The position numbers were made by a program, and so were the translations under genes. This document shows positions 16,786-25,659 of a DNA stretch of 64,000 nucleotides, piece after piece (position 1 is the first letter of the stretch; each line of letters starts with the position of its first letter). This DNA is from Paenibacillus polymyxa. Lineage in GTDB: Bacteria; Bacillota; Bacilli; Paenibacillales; Paenibacillaceae. The stretch is from the NCBI RefSeq assembly GCF_018614975.1, contig NZ_JAGGNR010000036.1, positions 28,561 through 92,560 of the forward strand. The letters are read 5' to 3'. A model generated the notes under the pieces. It had not been told where the DNA came from. It did not search any database and saw nothing but the letters and a program-made list of their open reading frames with translations.

Positions 16786-17676
16786 ATGGCCCCCAAGATC
16801 CAGGGAACCATCATAATAGAAGGCACAGAGCTGACAGTCACGAACCCGGACAAGCTGTTATGGCCGGAAGCGGGTGTTACCAAAGCCATCTATCTGCAAA
16901 AGCTGGCCGCTCTGGCTCCTTATCTGCTCACGTATACGAGCAATCGACTTCTCACCACGATAAGATATCCCCACGGCGCTGGAGGGACATTTTTCTATCA
17001 AAAGAATGCCCCTGAGCCTGTACCAGATTATGTGCGGACTGAAGTTCACGACGGCATCCGCTATGTGGTCATGAATGGACTTCCCGAATTGTTATGGCTT
17101 GGCAATCTGGCCGCACTTGAATTCCATCCTTCTCTGCATGCTGTGGGAAACCATCTGCCCTGTGAATGGATGATTGATCTGGACCCCTCTCAGGAACATG
17201 AACCCCGGATCATGCAAGCTGCGCTCATCGTTGGCGAAACCCTGACTTCCCTAGGTCTGAGGTCGATTCCCAAAACTTCAGGCGCAACAGGAGTTCAGAT
17301 CATCGTTCCCATTGTGCAAGGGGTAACCTTCGATGAATTACGGGATATCGGCTATTTTGTGGGGAAATATGTAACTCAGAAGCACCCGGATCTGTTCACA
17401 CTGGAACGACTTAAAAAGGACCGTGGAGACCGCATTTATTTTGACTATCTCCAGCATTATGGAGGCAAAACCCTTGCCGCTCCCTATACACCACGTGCCA
17501 AATCTGGCGCCACTGTCTCTACACCCCTTACCTGGGATGAGGTTCGAAACAACGTCTCCATCCAGGATTACCATCTGATGAATATCATTGAACGCTTGAA
17601 CCAAACCGGTGATTTAATCGCAGCCGTTGAACCCCAACCCGTTGAACACATTCTCAAGCATTTGAAGAAAAAATAG
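16786..17676 (+). CDS. ligD: LigD polymerase (AEP/PrimPol) domain protein, stand-alone
   Basis: Archaeo-eukaryotic primase-type polymerase that fills gaps at broken ends before ligation. The 296-residue protein carries the catalytic DLD at residues 131-133 (CEWMIDLDPS), the KTSGATGVQ nucleotide loop at 163-171 and the KKDRGDRIYFDYLQ segment near 205. In mycobacterial PolDom the KTSG loop ends in a conserved His; here the position reads Gln (171). The start at 16786 is set by AGGAGGTGAT. It follows the ligase gene by 40 bases in one operon and ends in a terminator shared with yitT. Confidence 0.93.
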   Translation: MAPKIQGTIIIEGTELTVTNPDKLLWPEAGVTKAIYLQKLAALAPYLLTYTSNRLLTTIRYPHGAGGTFFYQKNAPEPVPDYVRTEVHDGIRYVVMNGLPELLWLGNLAALEFHPSLHAVGNHLPCEWMIDLDPSQEHEPRIMQAALIVGETLTSLGLRSIPKTSGATGVQIIVPIVQGVTFDELRDIGYFVGKYVTQKHPDLFTLERLKKDRGDRIYFDYLQHYGGKTLAAPYTPRAKSGATVSTPLTWDEVRNNVSIQDYHLMNIIERLNQTGDLIAAVEPQPVEHILKHLKKK

Positions 17677-17707
17677 CCGACTCCCTCATCACAAGGGTGT
17701 CGGCTAT
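17673..17707. terminator. Bidirectional terminator between ligD-pol and yitT
   Basis: ATAGCCGAC/GTCGGCTAT 9-bp stem continued by CCCT/AGGG; the ligD-pol stop codon lies inside the 5' arm. Flanked by A-rich sequence on the left and ATTATCATT on the right, so it may serve both convergent genes. Confidence 0.75.
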
Positions 17708-17731
17708 TATCATTCATGTGTATATCAATCG

Positions 17732-18640
17732 CTAATGGATACCTTTTTTCTTGAAACGTCCGCCCTTCACATCATGAATGTTACCGATCGCCACAAAGGC
17801 CTGCGGGTCCCAATCTTCAACGATGGATTTCAACTTCGCTTCTTCCAAACGAGTGATAACAACAAAGATGATTTTCTTCTCATCACCGCTGAATCCACCC
17901 TCTCCATCCAGGTAAGTAACTCCACGACCGAGACGGTCCGTCAAGGCTGAACCAATATCACGATACTTCTCACTGATGATCCATACAGATTTGGATTGAT
18001 CCAGTCCTTCATTCACAATATCAATCATTTTCATCGCAATGTAATAGGCAATCATGGAATACAGGGCATTCGGCCATCCGAACAGGAAACCTGCTCCCGC
18101 GAAAATAAATACGTTAATGAACAATACGATCTGTCCTACAGACAACGGTGATTTCTCACTAAGCAAGATGGCCACAATCTCCGTGCCGTCCAGTGAACCG
18201 CCAGACCGAATAACAAGTCCAACACCCACACCAAGAATCAGCCCCCCAAACACGGCTCCAAGCAATGGTTCCCCCGGTGTCAATGCAGGCACGTGGTGCA
18301 ACAACGCAGTCCCTATGGACATCACCACGATCCCTAGCAATGTCGATAACGCAAATGTTTTACCAATCTGTTTGTAACCCAGAATCAGGAATGGCAAGTT
18401 AAGCAAGGTCAGGAATATTCCGAGTGGCAGATGCGTTACCTCTGACACCATAATCGAAATCCCTGTAATTCCCCCATCAATGACGCCATTGGGCACAAGG
18501 AATATTTCAAGTGATACAGCCATCAGTGCAGCACCAATCAGAATCATTACAATACGTTGCAGCAACTTTAATGTAAACACCGAGCTTTTGACACCCCGGT
18601 CAGGCTTGGATGTCAGTTCTTTAACCGTTACATTGGACAT
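17732..18640 (-). CDS. YitT-family membrane protein
   Basis: A 302-residue member of the YitT/YqfU family: an N-terminal membrane domain (DUF161) with about five helices between residues 30 and 205 (RIVMILIGAALMAVSLEIFLVP with GVIDGGITGIS after it) and a C-terminal soluble DUF2179 domain (SKSVWIISEKYRDIG... KKIIFVVITRLEEAKLKSIVEDWDPQAF). The biochemical function is not established for this family; transport is often assumed. An adequate ribosome binding site (GGGGGGATACC) precedes the ATG. It is monocistronic and convergent with ligD-pol. Confidence 0.88.
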   Translation of the reverse strand: MSNVTVKELTSKPDRGVKSSVFTLKLLQRIVMILIGAALMAVSLEIFLVPNGVIDGGITGISIMVSEVTHLPLGIFLTLLNLPFLILGYKQIGKTFALSTLLGIVVMSIGTALLHHVPALTPGEPLLGAVFGGLILGVGVGLVIRSGGSLDGTEIVAILLSEKSPLSVGQIVLFINVFIFAGAGFLFGWPNALYSMIAYYIAMKMIDIVNEGLDQSKSVWIISEKYRDIGSALTDRLGRGVTYLDGEGGFSGDEKKIIFVVITRLEEAKLKSIVEDWDPQAFVAIGNIHDVKGGRFKKKGIH

Positions 18641-18826
18641 GGTATCCCCCCCGTTGGATCAGTATGTGAATCCATTTCATATATCGTTTAAGTACCGAGA
18701 GGAAACCAGCATATAGAAGAAACGTATCGTTCAGATTCTGTACGCACCCTGTAATTAAAGCACCTAAAGGTTATATGAAATGTATTCAAGATTGTCTTAA
18801 TTCCGGTTTACACTTTCAAAAGAGAG

Positions 18827-18857
18827 CAAAAGGGAGCCTGTTTTCCCGCAGACTCCC
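18827..18857 (-). terminator. cls terminator
   Basis: On the minus strand GGGAGTCTG/CAGGCTCCC (one mismatch) is followed by TTTTGCTCTCTTTTG. The rest of the 345-base gap 18641-18985 shows nothing else I can support. Confidence 0.75.
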
Positions 18858-18985
18858 CTCCTTCGCCAAGACATGATTTATGTAACTATTATATCATAAA
18901 AGATCAAATGTGAGCAAAATACTTAGCAAAAAGAAGATAAATTCACAAAAAGTGAACTTATCTTTAGAAATCAGCCCTAAATCGG

Positions 18986-20425
18986 CTAAAGAAGCGGAGA
19001 AAGCATGCGAGAAAGCATTTCCGCGCCTTTTTGCCACCGTGAACGCTTCTGAAATCCCTCCCCATCGATCTGACTGCATTCCCCGAGATCACGTTCAAAG
19101 TCAGTGATCAAACGACGAATCGCAGAGGACTCGAACAGGACAGCCGTCAACTCAAAATTGCAAAAAAAACTGCGCATATCCATATTGGCCGTGCCTACCG
19201 TTGCAAGCAACGCATCCACAATCATCACTTTGGCATGTACAAAACCTTTACGATATTGGAAGAACTCAACACCTGCTCGCAGCAACTCCTCCACGTATGA
19301 AAGTGACGCCAGATGCACGAGCTTGGAATCGGATTGATAAGGAATGATAATTTTTACATCAACTCCACTGACAGCAGCTGTTTTGAGTGCCTCATACAGC
19401 GCAGGATCAGGGATAAAATAAGGTGTGGTAATGTAAATCCGGTCACAAGCTACCGAAATAGCGCCAAAACACATTTCCTGAATGGCATCCCAGTCCTGAT
19501 CCGGCCCACTGGCCAGAATCTGAATTCGCTCTTCCCCGCTACAGATATGGGGTGGAAATAATTCTGCAAGCTGGGGTTCGGTAATTCGCTCACCGGAAGC
19601 CAATTTCCAGTCGTTAAGGAACGTACTTTGCAGAAAATATACGGCATCTCCCTCAATCTGCACATGTGTATCACGCCAGAAACCCACCTCTGGATATTGT
19701 CCAAGGTAATCATCACCTACATTAATGCCACCCACGAAGCCAACCCGTCCATCCACAACGACAATTTTACGGTGATTCCGGTAGTTGACTCTTCGGTCAA
19801 TCGTTGCAATCAGTGGCGGTAGAAAATAATGAAACTCCACACCTGCATCCTGCAGTTTGCGGATAAAATTCCAGCTCATCTTGTGACTGCCGAGACCGTC
19901 ACAAATAAACCGAACCTTCACACCCTCCTTTGCCTTGCGTATCATGACATCCTGAAACTTCGTACTGATCACATCATCACGGAAAATGTAAAATTCCACA
20001 TGCAGATGGTGCTTTGCTTGTTCCATTTCCCTCAGCATTGCTGCAAATGCCTCTTCACCATTTGTGAGCACTGTACTGTGGTTACAACCTGTAATCGGGC
20101 TCTCCGACAGATGGGATAACAGGTTAAACAATCGATGCTGGTGACTGAAACGATCGCCAGGCATCTGTTCGACATCTCCAATGATGTGGGCTTGTTCCCA
20201 GATCGTTTCCTTCATTTCACGGAAGATGCGCGATCCACCCTTGCGGAGTTTTTTTCGTTTGTTATAATCCTGCGCCACGAAATAGTACACTACAAAACCG
20301 ATCAAAGGCACGCAAAACAAAATAAACAGCCAAGCCACAGCTTTAGCCGGATTACGAAATTCCAGCAAAAGAATTGTGGCTGCCTGGAAAATAAATACGA
20401 ATAATATAATGACCAACCAGAACAT
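18986..20425 (-). CDS. cls: Cardiolipin synthase
   Basis: Condenses two phosphatidylglycerol molecules to cardiolipin and glycerol at the membrane. The 479-residue protein has two N-terminal membrane helices (residues 1-20 and 30-50), then two phospholipase D domains. The first HKD is HRKIVVVD at about 218-225, preceding GGINVGDDYLG; the second is HAKVMIVD near 398, preceding GTANMDMRSF. The end LSRMLSPLL is typical of the family. GAGGAGG lies ten bases upstream of the start. It is monocistronic. Role in membrane adaptation and sporulation is known from relatives. Confidence 0.95.
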   Translation of the reverse strand: MFWLVIILFVFIFQAATILLLEFRNPAKAVAWLFILFCVPLIGFVVYYFVAQDYNKRKKLRKGGSRIFREMKETIWEQAHIIGDVEQMPGDRFSHQHRLFNLLSHLSESPITGCNHSTVLTNGEEAFAAMLREMEQAKHHLHVEFYIFRDDVISTKFQDVMIRKAKEGVKVRFICDGLGSHKMSWNFIRKLQDAGVEFHYFLPPLIATIDRRVNYRNHRKIVVVDGRVGFVGGINVGDDYLGQYPEVGFWRDTHVQIEGDAVYFLQSTFLNDWKLASGERITEPQLAELFPPHICSGEERIQILASGPDQDWDAIQEMCFGAISVACDRIYITTPYFIPDPALYEALKTAAVSGVDVKIIIPYQSDSKLVHLASLSYVEELLRAGVEFFQYRKGFVHAKVMIVDALLATVGTANMDMRSFFCNFELTAVLFESSAIRRLITDFERDLGECSQIDGEGFQKRSRWQKGAEMLSRMLSPLL

Positions 20426-20755
20426 TCGGCTTCCTCCTCAAGTGGCAAGCTTCATGACCTTGCCTTTCTCTCACCTACACAGCTTTGACGATTATGTATA
20501 CAGCTAATCATAGATACCCAATGTACCCCCTATTCGTAACGTTTACTTAGATAAAACTTTACATAAGCAGACGGAATACTTGATTCTGGAAATTCAAATT
20601 TCTACTTCGTTCATTGTATATTCTGACTGTGTACCCTTCTACATATCAGATTTATCATGGAACAGATTCGCATGGTGACGCCAATCTGCTCATTCCACCT
20701 TCCAGACTCTTCCTCATTTCTTTGTCTGGAGGTGGTCTTCTTACGTAAAATTAGA

Positions 20756-20761
20756 TATAAT
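20756..20761 (+). promoter_or_regulatory. Possible -10 element of the CNNM/CBS exporter gene
   Basis: TATAAT 41 bases before the start codon; the matching -35 region (TGGTCT at 17-base spacing) is poor. No riboswitch or other structure was seen in the 376-base gap 20426-20801. Confidence 0.45.
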
Positions 20762-20801
20762 AGTCGTTAAAAACTTATTACTTAAAGGAGAACAGTAGTG
20801 A

Positions 20802-22160
20802 ATGGACAGTGAGAGGTATGCGTTAAATTTAGTATTGGTTGCGATTTTGATAGGACTTTCGGCGTTTTTTGTCGCAGTGGAATTCGCTCTGGTACGGGTT
20901 AGACCGAGCCGGATCGACCAAATGATTGCAGAAGGAAACAAACGTGCGCTGGCTGTTAAACAAGCCGTTGCCAATCTGGATGGCTATTTGTCCGCCTGCC
21001 AGCTTGGAATCACGATCACATCTCTGGGACTAGGCTGGCTGGGTGAACCAACGGTAGAGAAGATTCTCCACCCTGTGTTCGAAAGCATGCAAATTCCTGA
21101 GGCGGTTTCTTCATTCTTATCGTTTGTAATCGCGTTTGCTTCCATCACGTATCTGCATGTTGTGGTTGGTGAACTCGCTCCAAAAACGATTGCAATCCGG
21201 AAAGCCGAGACTGTTGCACTACTGACGTCTACACCTATCATCTGGTTTAACCGAATTATGTATCCTTTTATCTGGCTGTTAAACGGCTCAGCGAACCAAC
21301 TGGTGAAACTGTTCGGAATCAAACCTGCTTCTGAACATGAAGATGCACACTCCGAAGAAGAGTTGCAGATCATTATTAATGAAAGCTTTGAAAGTGGTAA
21401 AATCAACCAAGCCGAATTCGGTTATGTAAGCCGGATCTTTGCTTTTGATGAGATGTTAGCCAAAGAAATCATGGTACCCCGGACCGATATGGTCTGCCTT
21501 TATGTGAATAGAACAAACGAGGAAAACCTGGAGATCATTCGTGAAGAACAATATACCCGTTTTCCAGTAGTGAATGAGAGTAAAGACGATATCATCGGTA
21601 TCATTAATACGAAACAATTCTTCCTGGAACTTTACGGAAACGATGAACCTGTTGATCTATCCTCCCTGATTCAGCCTGTATCGGCTGTTCACGAAACAAC
21701 TCCTGTGAAGGATTTGCTCAAGAAAATGCAGAAGGATGGCGTACACATCGCCGTACTGGTCGACGAATATGGAGGAACTTCCGGAATTGTAACCATCGAG
21801 GATGTGCTTGAGCAGATTGTTGGTGAGATTCGCGACGAGTTCGACGCAGACGAAGTGGAAGATATTCAAGTCATCAATGAGAACTATGTTATTATGGACG
21901 GTAAGGTTTCCTTATCGAAGGTGAACGACATGTTTATGTCCAGCCTGGATGCAGATGAGTGGGACACCATTGGTGGATGGCTCTATAGCCATCGTCCCGA
22001 GATGAACGAACAGGAAGAATATGAGTTCGAGAATCTAATCTTTGTTTTGCTGGAAAAAGACAAGAATCGGTTCTACAAAGTGGCCGTTGTTCCCAAGGAA
22101 CCACTGACCATGTCTGATTATACCGATGAAGACGAGAAAGAGTCCAATTGGTCTAAATAA
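20802..22160 (+). CDS. CNNM/CorC (HlyC) family ion exporter with CBS pair
   Basis: A 452-residue member of the hemolysin III-unrelated 'HlyC/CorC' group, now linked to Mg2+ export (MpfA). An N-terminal DUF21/CNNM membrane domain spans residues ~1-190 (AFFVAVEFALVRVRPSRI, GYLSACQLGITITSLGLGWLGEP, GELAPKTIAI), followed by a CBS pair (EIMVPRTDMVCL near 225; AVLVDEYGGTSGIVTIEDVLEQIVGEI near 318) and a CorC_HlyC domain (residues ~350-435). AAAGGAG precedes the start by 11 bases. It is monocistronic with its own strong terminator. Mg2+ as substrate is inferred from the family. Confidence 0.92.
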   Translation: MDSERYALNLVLVAILIGLSAFFVAVEFALVRVRPSRIDQMIAEGNKRALAVKQAVANLDGYLSACQLGITITSLGLGWLGEPTVEKILHPVFESMQIPEAVSSFLSFVIAFASITYLHVVVGELAPKTIAIRKAETVALLTSTPIIWFNRIMYPFIWLLNGSANQLVKLFGIKPASEHEDAHSEEELQIIINESFESGKINQAEFGYVSRIFAFDEMLAKEIMVPRTDMVCLYVNRTNEENLEIIREEQYTRFPVVNESKDDIIGIINTKQFFLELYGNDEPVDLSSLIQPVSAVHETTPVKDLLKKMQKDGVHIAVLVDEYGGTSGIVTIEDVLEQIVGEIRDEFDADEVEDIQVINENYVIMDGKVSLSKVNDMFMSSLDADEWDTIGGWLYSHRPEMNEQEEYEFENLIFVLLEKDKNRFYKVAVVPKEPLTMSDYTDEDEKESNWSK

Positions 22161-22179
22161 AGGAACTTATAAATAAAAG

Positions 22180-22218
22180 GAGGAGCACTTGCCTATATTG
22201 GTAAGTGCTCCTCTTCTT
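22180..22218 (+). terminator. Terminator of the CNNM/CBS gene
   Basis: Perfect 11-bp stem GAGGAGCACTT/AAGTGCTCCTC with a 12-base loop, followed by TTCTTAT. Confidence 0.9.
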
Positions 22219-22277
22219 ATATATCGCCCCATCCGTCACTTCTCCCTGTTATCAATCAAGAATGGAACTCCCGTTTT

Positions 22278-23867
22278 TTAGTTTGATTTTAATACCCACT
22301 TCGCAATATCATCAATAATGGCTTTGGAGACATTAGATGGCTCAGTGTACTCTTGACCAATTGAAAGTTCATCATAGCTGGATAAAAGATGATTTACCTT
22401 TGGATAGCTATTGTACGTTACATTGGAATGACCTTGAAGAGACGATTTCCAGGTTTGGAATTGATTCATAGATACTTGCACATCGTTTTCGCCTTGGATA
22501 ACAAGCATAGGTGTATTTTGTGTTCTAGCCAGTTCCGCAGGCACATAATCTCTCTGCTCAAACCACCAATAAGCAGGTTGAAGTGGAAACGCCTCAGGAA
22601 GATGATCTACAGAATATTTTGGATCTTTGACCATCGCAGCCACATTTTTATAAAAATCAGCTTGCCCTTGAATGACATCCGTGTCTAAACCTAGCTTCTT
22701 CATCCGCTCTACCAATTCATCCTGCTGCTCGGTAAGCACATCCACAAAGCTACTACTTGGTGCAGCAAGTAGAATACTTCCTGCAATATCATGTTGTTTA
22801 TCCTCAGCAATGATTAACGGCATTGCAAACCCGCCTTGACTATGTCCAGCTACAAAAATCGCTGTAGAATCAATATGTGTATTCTTTTTAAGGAATTCCA
22901 CTGCATCATTTACCTGATCTACGCTCTCTTGTTTTAATGTGAATTTAGGCTGTGAAGCCACCTTGTAGGTATGCTCATACGTGATCTTATCGTATCTTAA
23001 TACAGCAACGCCTTGTGAAGCTAAACCTACCGCAAGATCGCGAAACGGCTTTGCACCACCAATGGCAGCATCTTGATTGCTAGGCCCAGATCCGTGTACC
23101 AGAATGACAACCGGGAAAGGTCCCTCTCCCTTGGGCAAAGTTAATGTCCCTGGCAAAGCTAGATCACCCTGACCAACCGTAATGTCTTGTTCTGTATAGG
23201 CAGATGGGTCGTCGTAGCTTGGTTTTTGATACACATCTGGAGTAGCGGCGGCAATATGCAAATCATCCACAAGTCCGTTATGATTCATTCTGACCGTAAT
23301 ATTTAAACGAGTTAGCTCTGTCTTAAAAGTATAGGTAACATTGCGATGCACGGTATTATTTTCTACGTGTTTAGCTATGGCTTCACTTGTAATTTTGCCA
23401 TTTTGTCCTTCTAAAGCTCCCCATAGCTGACTCAACATCTTCGGTGACAACACTCCACTCACAGAGGTATGAACATACTTGGCGGCCTCCTTGCCATCGC
23501 CCTCACTTATAAGTGAAATGAATATGTCCTCAGGTGCTGCCTTCAGCGTCTCGGTCAGAAATCCCCCCTCCATATAGGTAACTCCTTTCGTTAACTGAAC
23601 AGGATTGTCTAAGGATATGGCTTGCCCATTCACCATCGCCTGTTTCTCTCCTACCTTAACTACAATCGTAAGCTCACTTTTTCGTATTGTGATTTGTCCT
23701 GTTTTTTGTTGCCAAGATACCTCTGCCCCATTCTTTTCTGCAATCTCACGAATAGGAACAAGATTTTTACTACCAGCGGGTTTTTCAGCAGCTTCTGAGA
23801 TGGATGTCACCGGAAGGATAAGACCTACGAAAGTAAGAGAAAGTAATAGCTTTTTCCAATTGTTCAT
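22278..23867 (-). CDS. Secreted alpha/beta hydrolase with N-terminal stalk domain
   Basis: Probably an extracellular serine esterase or peptidase-like hydrolase. The 529-residue protein has a signal peptide (KKLLLSLTFVGLILPVTSISEAAE, cleavage near residue 27), a copper-amine-oxidase-like stalk domain (LVPIREIAEKNGAEVSWQQKTGQITI, residues ~36-110), a DUF3887-like segment (~115-205) and an alpha/beta hydrolase domain. The hydrolase has VILVHGSGPSNQD near 255, nucleophile GHSQGG near 343 and a late His in NHLLSS near 495. AGGAGG precedes the start. It follows the GntR/DUF1648 pair by 58 bases and may be the third gene of that unit. Substrate unknown. Confidence 0.87.
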   Translation of the reverse strand: MNNWKKLLLSLTFVGLILPVTSISEAAEKPAGSKNLVPIREIAEKNGAEVSWQQKTGQITIRKSELTIVVKVGEKQAMVNGQAISLDNPVQLTKGVTYMEGGFLTETLKAAPEDIFISLISEGDGKEAAKYVHTSVSGVLSPKMLSQLWGALEGQNGKITSEAIAKHVENNTVHRNVTYTFKTELTRLNITVRMNHNGLVDDLHIAAATPDVYQKPSYDDPSAYTEQDITVGQGDLALPGTLTLPKGEGPFPVVILVHGSGPSNQDAAIGGAKPFRDLAVGLASQGVAVLRYDKITYEHTYKVASQPKFTLKQESVDQVNDAVEFLKKNTHIDSTAIFVAGHSQGGFAMPLIIAEDKQHDIAGSILLAAPSSSFVDVLTEQQDELVERMKKLGLDTDVIQGQADFYKNVAAMVKDPKYSVDHLPEAFPLQPAYWWFEQRDYVPAELARTQNTPMLVIQGENDVQVSMNQFQTWKSSLQGHSNVTYNSYPKVNHLLSSYDELSIGQEYTEPSNVSKAIIDDIAKWVLKSN

Positions 23868-23925
23868 TGTAATAACTCCTCCTAATAATTAATTTCATCT
23901 ATTATATGCATAGAATTATGAGCTT

Positions 23926-25026
23926 TTATTGGCTCAGAACTCTGCTTAAAACAACAATAGCAATAATGAATAACACTAGGACCCAAGATAGTGGACGAGC
24001 GAAGTTAATCGTCCAGCCTATTCCATAACGTTTTTCTACGGTAAAAGAAGGATCATTGGCATTGAAGTAAATAAAGCCAAGCTTCCAATAATCATCGTCA
24101 TTCACAGGCTGCTCCTTGGACCGTTCGCGATCTTCCTGATGATTCCTAATTTTTCCACCGCCTTGTCTGCCTGTGAGAGACAGCAATATAACCCCTAATA
24201 AGATCGCCACTGAAGTGATCAGACTAATCACAGTTAACAAGACTTGATTAGGAACGAACATATTGATCTGAATGAAGGCAAATAAGATGGTAAGAAGCAG
24301 GCCTGTTATGATCGTAAATAGGGACCACTTACGGCGGAATCGGATATGATCAGCAGCAAATTGGGCAGGATTAGATGGAGTAAGCTGTTGCTTGCTTGTT
24401 TTAATACTCCAGTTCATCAACATCATCAGTGCAATGATTCCTAGCTGTACAAGGTTAATAGCCAGTACCGAAAGGTAGGTTTTGGGCACACTGGAAGTGA
24501 CATGGCCCTGAAGATCATATTTCATCGGAATGACGTTAGGTAGTGCGTTATAATTCAAGATTGTAATGATCGCAATGGCTACAATAATAGCAATGTGAAC
24601 GAGAAACCAATAGTTGGAATAGGTGAGTTTATTTTGGCGGAAGGTGGTATCGATTTTAACCCTTGGAGATGACTCTACAGTTGTAAGTGTTTCTTTTATC
24701 TTTTTCATCTTGAAATGAAATAATATGTGTAGTGCGGCCCAGTACACAATGAATATCATTGTGCAAACACCGGTAATCATTGCGGTAGACTCTTCATTGG
24801 CAGATCGGGGTACATACAGACAAGCAAGAATAATTAACCCGTTTCCGATCAGACTTACTGTAGCAAACGTTCTCCGGAGCTTACGTAAGACTGGTGTGTA
24901 GTAATTATATTGACTTACCGTAACCCCAAAGCTAATTGTTTCCCTTGTCAGATAGGGTGCAAAGGATAGAAGTAAGGCTAATGGAACAAAGATTAAAATG
25001 ATAGGCAATATACTAAATAGCTGCAT
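23926..25026 (-). CDS. DUF1648/DUF5808 integral membrane protein
   Basis: A 366-residue polytopic protein with about nine hydrophobic segments. It carries the DUF1648 motif LPNVIPMKYDLQGHVT near residue 165 and a C-terminal DUF5808-like block DDYWKLGFIYFNANDPSFTVEKR near 315. The ATG at 25026 is preferred because GGGAG lies ten bases upstream; the earlier GTG would abut that site. It follows a YtrA-type GntR regulator by 23 bases, a pairing common in Bacilli. Relatives include SdpI-like immunity proteins, but no toxin gene is present here, so the role is unknown. Confidence 0.85.
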   Translation of the reverse strand: MQLFSILPIILIFVPLALLLSFAPYLTRETISFGVTVSQYNYYTPVLRKLRRTFATVSLIGNGLIILACLYVPRSANEESTAMITGVCTMIFIVYWAALHILFHFKMKKIKETLTTVESSPRVKIDTTFRQNKLTYSNYWFLVHIAIIVAIAIITILNYNALPNVIPMKYDLQGHVTSSVPKTYLSVLAINLVQLGIIALMMLMNWSIKTSKQQLTPSNPAQFAADHIRFRRKWSLFTIITGLLLTILFAFIQINMFVPNQVLLTVISLITSVAILLGVILLSLTGRQGGGKIRNHQEDRERSKEQPVNDDDYWKLGFIYFNANDPSFTVEKRYGIGWTINFARPLSWVLVLFIIAIVVLSRVLSQ

Positions 25027-25049
25027 ACATAACACACTCCCTTGATCCT

Positions 25050-25445
25050 TTATTCTTTGTTGTGGCCCATCTTCACATCATCATACATTTGGTTTAACAC
25101 CGTAGATAGTTCCTCTTTGGTCATTCCACGACAGATCGCTTCGGCAATAATCGGTCTTAATTCACTTTGCTGCTTTTTCAAAAAAGCATCCGTTAGACCA
25201 GGCATTCCATCAGGGTTCACTACAACTCCCTTTTGTCTATGAACCAGAATGTATCCATCTTGCTTGAGTAGTGTATAAGCCTTGTTGACGGTGTGAAGGT
25301 TAACACCGATATCTGCGGCCAAATTCCGAACCGAAGGTAACGCCTCACCTAGCTGTAACTCACCACTAGCAATGCCTTCAATAATCTGATAAACAAGTTG
25401 TGAATAGATGGGAAGTTCGGATTGCATATCCAGTTGAATAATCAA
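25050..25445 (-). CDS. GntR-family (YtrA subgroup) transcriptional regulator
   Basis: A short 131-residue GntR regulator: winged helix in residues ~10-78 (LPIYSQLVYQIIEGIASGELQLGEALPSVRNLAADIGVNLHTVNKAY with the recognition helix at the end) and a small C-terminal dimerisation segment instead of a ligand domain, as in YtrA. Translation starts at TTG with GAAGGTG five bases upstream. It is the first gene of a unit with the DUF1648 protein and probably the hydrolase. A perfect palindrome over its own -10 indicates autoregulation. Confidence 0.92.
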   Translation of the reverse strand: MIIQLDMQSELPIYSQLVYQIIEGIASGELQLGEALPSVRNLAADIGVNLHTVNKAYTLLKQDGYILVHRQKGVVVNPDGMPGLTDAFLKKQQSELRPIIAEAICRGMTKEELSTVLNQMYDDVKMGHNKE

Positions 25446-25467
25446 GAGTTCACCTTCTTTTTGTTAT

Positions 25468-25509
25468 CTGTTATATATTAAATATAACAGGTATAACAAT
25501 AGTAAGCAA
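25468..25509 (-). promoter_or_regulatory. gntR promoter with overlapping palindromic operator
   Basis: TTGCTT (25504-25509), a 17-base spacer and TATATT (25481-25486) on the minus strand. A 23-base palindrome with 9-base arms CTGTTATAT/ATATAACAG around ATTAA covers 25468-25490, overlapping the -10. Binding there would block the promoter; the GntR protein just downstream is the likely ligand. Confidence 0.75.
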
Positions 25510-25514
25510 TATGT

Positions 25515-25581
25515 ATAAAAAAAGCCGCATACCAATGGTGAGGGCAAACTTACCTGACCCTTCAGCGTTGGTATGCGGCTT
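25515..25581 (-). terminator. Terminator of the AI-2E transporter gene
   Basis: Perfect 14-bp stem AAGCCGCATACCAA/TTGGTATGCGGCTT enclosing a 32-base loop, followed on the minus strand by a T-rich run TTTTTTTATAC. The loop has a smaller GGGTCAGG/GCCC pairing possibility. Confidence 0.82.
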
Positions 25582-25659
25582 ATCCTGTTGAGCTTATTGG
25601 AGTGATTCAATAACAAACATTAGTAGTGGCACATGACAGCGTTGTATTTCAAATTCCAT

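Noticed and set aside
20513..20527. GATACCCAATGTACC, near match to the Xre-type operator upstream of cls
   Set aside because: One mismatch in one arm and no promoter elements at the right distance; probably chance.
22278..25445. Toxin-immunity (Sdp-like) system around the DUF1648 gene
   Set aside because: No small secreted toxin or SdpAB-type processing genes are present.
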